Shown here: positions 58,878 through 64,000 of the stretch, piece after piece | Layout of the letters: every line of letters starts with the position of its first letter | How positions within the stretch are numbered: the first letter of the stretch is position 1 | NCBI GenBank assembly: GCA_050084985.1 | Contig: JBITNC010000001.1 | Span: 58,218,001 to 58,282,000, forward strand | Length of the DNA: 64,000 nt | Direction of reading: 5' to 3' | DNA from: Nageia nagi | Taxonomy: Eukaryota > Pinophyta | Position numbers and translations under genes: made by a program | Notes under the pieces: model-generated | The model's input: only the letters and a program-made list of their open reading frames with translations | Database searches by the model: none | What the model was told of the DNA's origin: nothing

Positions 58878-61800
58878 TTGAACTCAGATACAAGATACCA
58901 ACAAAATGGACTCCAATCACATAACACAAATGTAATATAATGTAAGAAACTTGTAAATCAATATTCTTCTCATTTCTGAATTCAAACTACTTCTCCAAGA
59001 GAATACAATCCATAATATAGCAACCAAAAACCAAAGAAACCCTAAAAATATTTTTTTTCTAAAAATAGGAATGAGTTAGATTGCATCCAAATTTGGTGTA
59101 CGAATCCCTCTTACAATAATAAACCTTAATTTAAAATATTAAGATTCAACTTAATTTATAACAAAGATATTAAAGTTCTAACATTAAAAAAGTCCAAAAA
59201 CCATGGTAACATAAACTAAAAATTAATTTTGGGATCCTAGATGGAGGAATTAGGTCTCAAAAATATTTTTTTTAAGGGAAAAGAAAATCAAAGAGTATCC
59301 TGATTCAAAAAATGCATATGGAACCACCTTTTAAATTTCAAGGCAAATTGACATAAGGATCAAGTGTTATGGCTTCAACAAGATGCATCCATAAGAAACC
59401 TAGAATATCCTATACTATTAGGGAAAGACTACCCTGTAACCTATCGAGGCAACCTTAGAACTGTACATGAGAGACAAATGTTTTCTACGATCCTTTTTAG
59501 CTATCCTTGAGAAGAAAAATGGCCTAAGACACCACTATACTTTGCATTACACCAAAAACCATCCGATCATGCCCCCGATGAAACTCTTTGGGAAATAATA
59601 AAAGGCTCTAAACAATGAATAAGATTGAGGCCTAGTTATCCATCCCAAATAGTAACCATAACCTCTACAAAAATAAGGATCAAATGAAATAGTTAAGTGA
59701 AAAAAACCATAAAATGGATGAGACAACAAGCCAGCATGCCATAAGGGCACTTGCCTTAGTAAAACTAAGCACATTTGACCCAAGGATGAGGTCACTTGAA
59801 TGACCATGAGAATTGTTGAAACCAACCTAGAACCACCTACCTTCTCACATATCCCAACCACTATCATCTGCTTTTATGTCATTAACTTCATCTCCCTCCT
59901 AGCCTACTTGAAAACCCTACACCTCCTCTTTTGCTTTGCTTTCCCATTGTCTCTCAAGTTCTCAATTTTAATTATTATTTCATTATTCAAAATATATATT
60001 ATTAATTGAGTAAAATTAATTTGTAACCTCTACAAGGCCCATACAAAATTATATTTTCCTTGATGCTTATGAATAAGTTTTGAAGTACACAAAGTTGGAA
60101 CTAGTACTTTTAGAGCCAATTGTAGAGTTACAAGCACGAGTTATAGACTTTTTTGTATGGTGTATGTCCTACTAGAATATCATATATAGATTATAATTGA
60201 GAATTAGGGCCAATAGGGTCAAAATAATTGAAGTTTCAAATATGTAGATCTCAATTATGAATTTGGAATGATACCCTTTATTTTATGATCTCTTAGGAAT
60301 ATTCAAGTAATTACTTAATAAATTGAGTGTTATGAAAAAACACTTTCTTATAGTAATCAAATAGAGCTACAATTTGAAAGTCATAATATTTGAGATTTAA
60401 AATAATACAATAAAATCATTTATTGAAAGAAGTAATATTTTTTTGATTTGTAATAGAAGCTAATATATTAGAGAATATAATAAATAATTGTAATAGTATA
60501 AATAAAAGATATCTAATATAAATGTTAAATCCTCAAATACAATCATCACATCAAATGCATATTGAAATTACTTCAAGAGAGTTAATATTCATATCCCACC
60601 TATAATTATGGAAGAAAATAACAAACATTTGATGATGATGCCATGGATAAATTCACATCCTTATTTATAGTTATTTCTAAAACTAGCATTAATATAGGAT
60701 TCATTGTTGACTAATCCTAACTAATGGTTTTGAATTATTAAATATAATTATTCATCATAAATTATATTGGGATTGTTTCATATATCACCTCTTCATAAAG
60801 GTTTATCCTCAAGTTTATCAACTTTTGTAAGATATCCATTGGCTCCCAAGTTAAATTACTATTCCACCAATGATAAAAAAGTGATAGGTTGTATTACATT
60901 ACTACTCCACCAAAGATAGTCATTTAATACATTGGTGCTATTTATCTTATAAAAATATTCTCAAGTAAGTTCTTAAATATTTTCTTACAACCTTGTGGGA
61001 ATTTCCAAATATTATTTCAAACTTGTAACATATTCATATTTGCTCAAGTTCCTAGTTATTATATTCCTCTCTAACTAGTTATTCCTACCTCTTAATTTCA
61101 CTTTCTTCATCATGATTTGCTAAGAGGATTCAAGCTATTCTTTAAAATTAATTTTTTAAGATCTATGAAGTACCTTGATCAAGAAATAAGCATCCTTAGG
61201 TGCAAAAAAGTAGTTGGGTGATAAAAACCTTCAAACACACTTATTTCTAGGCCTATTATATGCTTACATCATCATATTGCTAACAACACTCAAGGAAAAT
61301 AAGAAATAGAGGAAATAGAATCATTGGGAGTATTTATTGATTACATTATCAATGCCCATTTAAGGCCCTATAAAAAAAGAGAAAGTAAAGGAAAAGCATA
61401 GTTTCTTGGGCCCTTGATTGAGGGACATCAACATTCATGAAAATGAAGCTCATCTTTTGAAAAATGAAGCCAAGGAAAAAGGCAAAAAAAGAGACAACAT
61501 CAATAAGAAAATTTGAATCCCTGATAATTACAAAATATATTATTTCTTGGAAATATTTAGGGATGACATCAATCTCAGGATCTAAAGGCCTCAAGATAGA
61601 AATAAATAAGAAAGATAGTATCACACACACTATTTAGTAAGGATGATTGATAATGATATCAAGAAGATCATTATCATAGCCTGACCATTTTTAAATACTT
61701 TAATTACTAGATCAAGGACACATCATGTTCTATGTTTCAAATACTTAGGAATACCACCTTAAAGCTTATATCATCCAAGATTGGTGTACACATGTTGATA

Positions 61801-64000
61801 ACAAATATTCCACATAGCATTAAGAAATTATTGGATCCATCATGGATGTGCTCAACATCAACAATGACTTTCAATATTAGGGATTATGAAATATATTTCC
61901 CATAAGAAACAAAAAAAGGTTTTGATAGTTATATTTGAAGATTATAATGTGCAAGAGTAGTCATGTGAAGCTTGACACAACTGGATATACAAGGAAGAAA
62001 ATATACTAGATTGTAGAGTTATCATTTCAAAAATCTATGGAGGGATATGTTTATAGATGAAGAATGAAAGATTCAAAGACAAAATAATTCCTCAAGCATA
62101 ATGAACTTAACCAAAGGAAATTAGCAAAGAACTTAATTCCAAATTTAAAATTCCTTTTATGAATTAGATATAATCAGATAATAATTCCAAAATTGATTAT
62201 TAATCTTGCTAAAGTTAGGAAGGATTCCCATTAAAGTCAATATATCACTTGAAGATAAGATAATCATCTCTGAAAATATGAAACTCACTCCTCAAAAGAC
62301 ATGTTGTGGTATGATATGTTGATAAAATAGATTCCTTTATAGATGCAAAGACTAAATAAAAGATCTTTACCAAAGCTAAATTTGTAAAGATTTTCTCAAA
62401 TAATCAAGAATACCATTCATCACTCTGTAAATACCACATCTAAATAAATTCATACCATTTCCTTATAACACACATTCTTCTTATCCACCATGTTTCCTAG
62501 ATGATTTAGACTATACAAAAGGCATTTTCTATAACTTTTATGTTATGTTTCTTAAAAATAAGTAAAGGGAAGGATACATAAGGATGCATGCAATGTTCAC
62601 ATCCATTTTCAAAACAATAACAAATCAACAAGGATGTGGAATTGCAAATATTTTTTCTTTCTATTTCCCTATAACTACCACACTCATTCCTCTCATTCAT
62701 CCATCTTATCTTCTCCTTTTTTCACCAAATCTACACCCATTCCTTCCCAAAACCTCTCCTTTGATAATATTCTAGAAAAGAAGCTCAAATAGAGGATAAT
62801 CAAAACAAAGAGGTATCAATAATGATAGTTATCTATTATTTTCAACATTTCTAAAAAAGATAAAAAGAAGCAATTTGCTTAAATTGAATTGGAGATTCAT
62901 ATTCCAAAATGATTCACATGGTCATAGATCAACAAAATATGTAAACTTGGTAGAGAAAAATCACGATCTACACTAACACATAATAATGAAGAATCAAGTT
63001 TTTTACAAATTATTGTATAGATTGCAATGACATGCTCCTTTACCCATTATGATCCCAAATGGAACCTTCAAACAAGAAAAATCCTTACATAAGGAAGACT
63101 ATAAGGAAGGAAGAAACAAGGAAAAAAATATCTTCTCACCATTTACCTATTTTCTAGTTAGGATATTATCTATAGTTCTTTTTGTTTCCTTAGTTTTTTC
63201 TTCTACCTTCCTCTCTATCATGCCATAGAAATTTAGTTTGTGTTCATTCATTTTTAGGAGATAACAAGGAACTACATGGCCACTACAAACATATTCATAC
63301 ACCATAATTGGATTGATATTTAACTCATTGAAAGACTTTTTCCATAGAGTTAATATTAGTTTAGATAGTGATTTTGTTACTCAAGGTTCTTTTACATTAT
63401 TTAAATGATATCCTATTCTTGTAATTTTGATATATATTTTGTTACAATGAGATAGACTCATTTAACATGAAATTACAATACAATGGAATCTCCTTTGTCG
63501 ACATATCTATTATTCTTGGATGAATGTCATTACCTACTATAGCCTTACATTATTTAAATCTTGTAGTAACTATTCCTCTTGAATATTTCGAATATGTTAC
63601 TACATTATGTGAATGAGAAATTTTTAATATTTATTCTATGTTACTATTTCATTTGTATGACTCTATTACCTAATGGAACAAGGCACTGGTCTTTGTGTGA
63701 TCGAATAGGTGAGCCCATGGTGGTTGATCAATCTCTTTATATTACAAATTATTTCTCTAATACTTGTTGATTATATTTTAGAGTATAGATCTCATGAAAT
63801 ATAAAATAGGGTTACATTCCTAGGCCATTACCAAACACCTTAGATATAGAATATAAGAATTGCCTAAAAACAAGGTCATTATTAGGTGATCTCATACATC
63901 TGTTTACACTAGGAGGGATCAACAATCATGATACTAGTTTTAGTCTCAAAGATGACGGGATGTTAATTATTTTCACAAAATGAGTTGACATCATTTCTAG
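58878..64000. other. AT-rich DNA without recognisable genes
   Basis: No domain, RNA gene or LTR pair was recognised. The longest frames (59867-59547 and 61630-61349, minus) are hydrophobic, match no family I know and look like chance. Homology to the copia family ends at about 58877, so a break or another insertion lies there. Confidence 0.5.

Noticed and set aside
59547-59867. 106-codon minus-strand frame with Trp/Tyr/Phe-rich text
   Set aside because: No recognisable domain, no upstream gene context, and surrounded by non-coding AT-rich DNA.
61349-61630. 93-codon hydrophobic minus-strand frame
   Set aside because: Composition typical of AT-rich chance frames; no motif.

Overview
This window looks like nuclear DNA of a seed plant. 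It is AT-rich, gene-poor and filled with nested, mostly decayed retrotransposons, as in large plant genomes. A gymnosperm is plausible but not proven by anything here. No intact protein-coding gene was found. The only clear non-transposon locus is a broken gene at about 11.66-16.01 kb. It encodes a degenerate NIF/FCP1-like HAD phosphatase domain, a long coiled coil carrying a 51-bp minisatellite, and a RFWD3-like RING finger split over three exons.

Layout. 1-7157: Ty1/copia element A1 (minus), with 5' LTR, tRNA-iMet-type primer site, a 2.5-kb leader holding a tRNA-Leu-like dimer, then gag and pol remnants running off the left edge. 7158-8042: 3' end of a related copia element A3 (plus), apparently split by A1. 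8043-11660: non-coding, with one strong inverted repeat. 11662-16010: the NIF/coiled-coil/RING pseudogene. 18130-20480: plant L1-type LINE remnant (plus). 25.9-28.2 kb: eroded gypsy gag and a degenerate tandem array.

28249-58877: one copia element, A2 (minus, same family as A1), holding two other retrotransposons. Element B (29384-about 38570, minus) is gag-only, with LTRs of about 2.9 and 3.3 kb built largely from 122-bp degenerate tandem repeats. Element C (39573-57390, minus) is a 17.8-kb Ty3/gypsy element of the Tat/Ogre type. It has 851-bp LTRs, a 5-bp target duplication (GAGAA), an upstream coiled-coil ORF, gag, protease, RT-RNase H, a second RNase H, integrase, and two extra cargo regions.

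The most interesting material is in C. A sense ORF after integrase encodes two diverged tandem copies of a domain I do not recognise. An antisense plant-mobile-domain (PMD) ORF follows and still has a GT-AG intron. All coding regions carry frameshifts or stops, often TAG where CAG is expected. 58.9-64 kb: AT-rich DNA without recognisable genes.
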